A stretch of DNA of 5,629 nucleotides from Ruminococcus flavefaciens. GTDB lineage: Bacteria; Bacillota; Clostridia; Oscillospirales; Ruminococcaceae. The stretch spans positions 35,915-41,543 of the forward strand of contig DEDQ01000034.1 of NCBI GenBank assembly GCA_002350065.1. The letters run 5' to 3'. Under the pieces are notes generated by a model. That model ran no database searches and had not been told where the DNA came from. It worked only from the letters and a program-made list of their open reading frames with translations. This document shows, in pieces, positions 5,522 to 5,629 of the stretch (positions are counted from its first letter, which is position 1; every line of letters begins with the position of its first letter). A program made the translations under genes and the position numbers.

Positions 5522-5607
5522 CACATTGCGGATTAACTCCGCGGGTAATTTCGCATCATTACAAGTAATGTGCCGTGTGCGAAAATATAGTCTGCCTTTT
5601 GTACAAA
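5522..5607. repeat. Cluster of overlapping inverted repeats upstream of birA
   Basis: No gene is visible here. The stretch holds GCGGA/TCCGC (5528-5532 and 5538-5542), TTTCGCA/TGCGAAA (5549-5555 and 5578-5584) enclosing CATTAC/GTAATG (5557-5562 and 5565-5570), and the palindrome TTTGTACAAA (5598-5607). CACATT (5522-5527) can pair with AATGTG (5567-5572), and ATTAC (5558-5562) can pair with GTAAT at either 5545 or 5565, so alternative folds compete. It may be a dispersed palindromic element, a structured leader on either strand, or the edge of a feature beyond the window. Confidence 0.45.
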
Positions 5608-5629
5608 GTAAGCGAGTTTACGAGCGTCA

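Overview
The window looks like chromosomal DNA from a Clostridia-class Firmicute, most probably a gut or rumen Ruminococcus-type organism (Oscillospiraceae). This rests on moderate GC, AGGAGG-type ribosome binding sites, sigma-A-like promoters, an unlinked MsmK-type sugar-transport ATPase, a membrane-anchored XRE regulator and a bifunctional BirA. The assignment is inferred from style and not from a search. I see no phage genes, transposase, CRISPR array, tRNA or rRNA.

Layout. (1) 67-843 (+): rsuA-type 16S rRNA pseudouridine synthase, with its promoter probably upstream of the window. (2) 844-967: a well-formed promoter, a hairpin at the predicted transcript start and a possible 15-codon leader ORF, all in front of (3) 968-2107 (+), an MsmK/UgpC-type ATPase for carbohydrate ABC importers. 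That gene has strongly biased codons and no permease genes beside it. (4) 2108-2341: two tandem hairpins, the second a rho-independent terminator, then a nested 9+9 bp inverted repeat lying on a near-consensus promoter. (5) 2342-3097 (+): membrane-anchored XRE regulator. (6) 3106-4398 (+): M20/PepV-type metallodipeptidase, separated from the regulator by only 8 bp. (7) 4402-4427: a hairpin that can terminate both converging transcription units. (8) 4431-5411 (-): birA, biotin-protein ligase with an N-terminal DNA-binding domain. (9) 5412-5629: birA leader and upstream DNA, no gene, but dense in inverted repeats, including a perfect 12-bp pair.

How the genes work together. rsuA (ribosome maturation), msmK (energising sugar uptake) and birA (protein biotinylation) are housekeeping genes in separate transcription units. 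The regulator-dipeptidase pair is the one local circuit: a regulator with cytoplasmic DNA-binding and extracytoplasmic domains is co-transcribed with a peptide-degrading enzyme behind a promoter covered by symmetric repeats. I read it as a candidate autoregulated envelope- or peptide-sensing operon. This is inference. The most rewarding parts of the window are the symmetric regulatory regions at 2267-2323 and 5452-5607; none of the genes is unusual enough to claim a new system.
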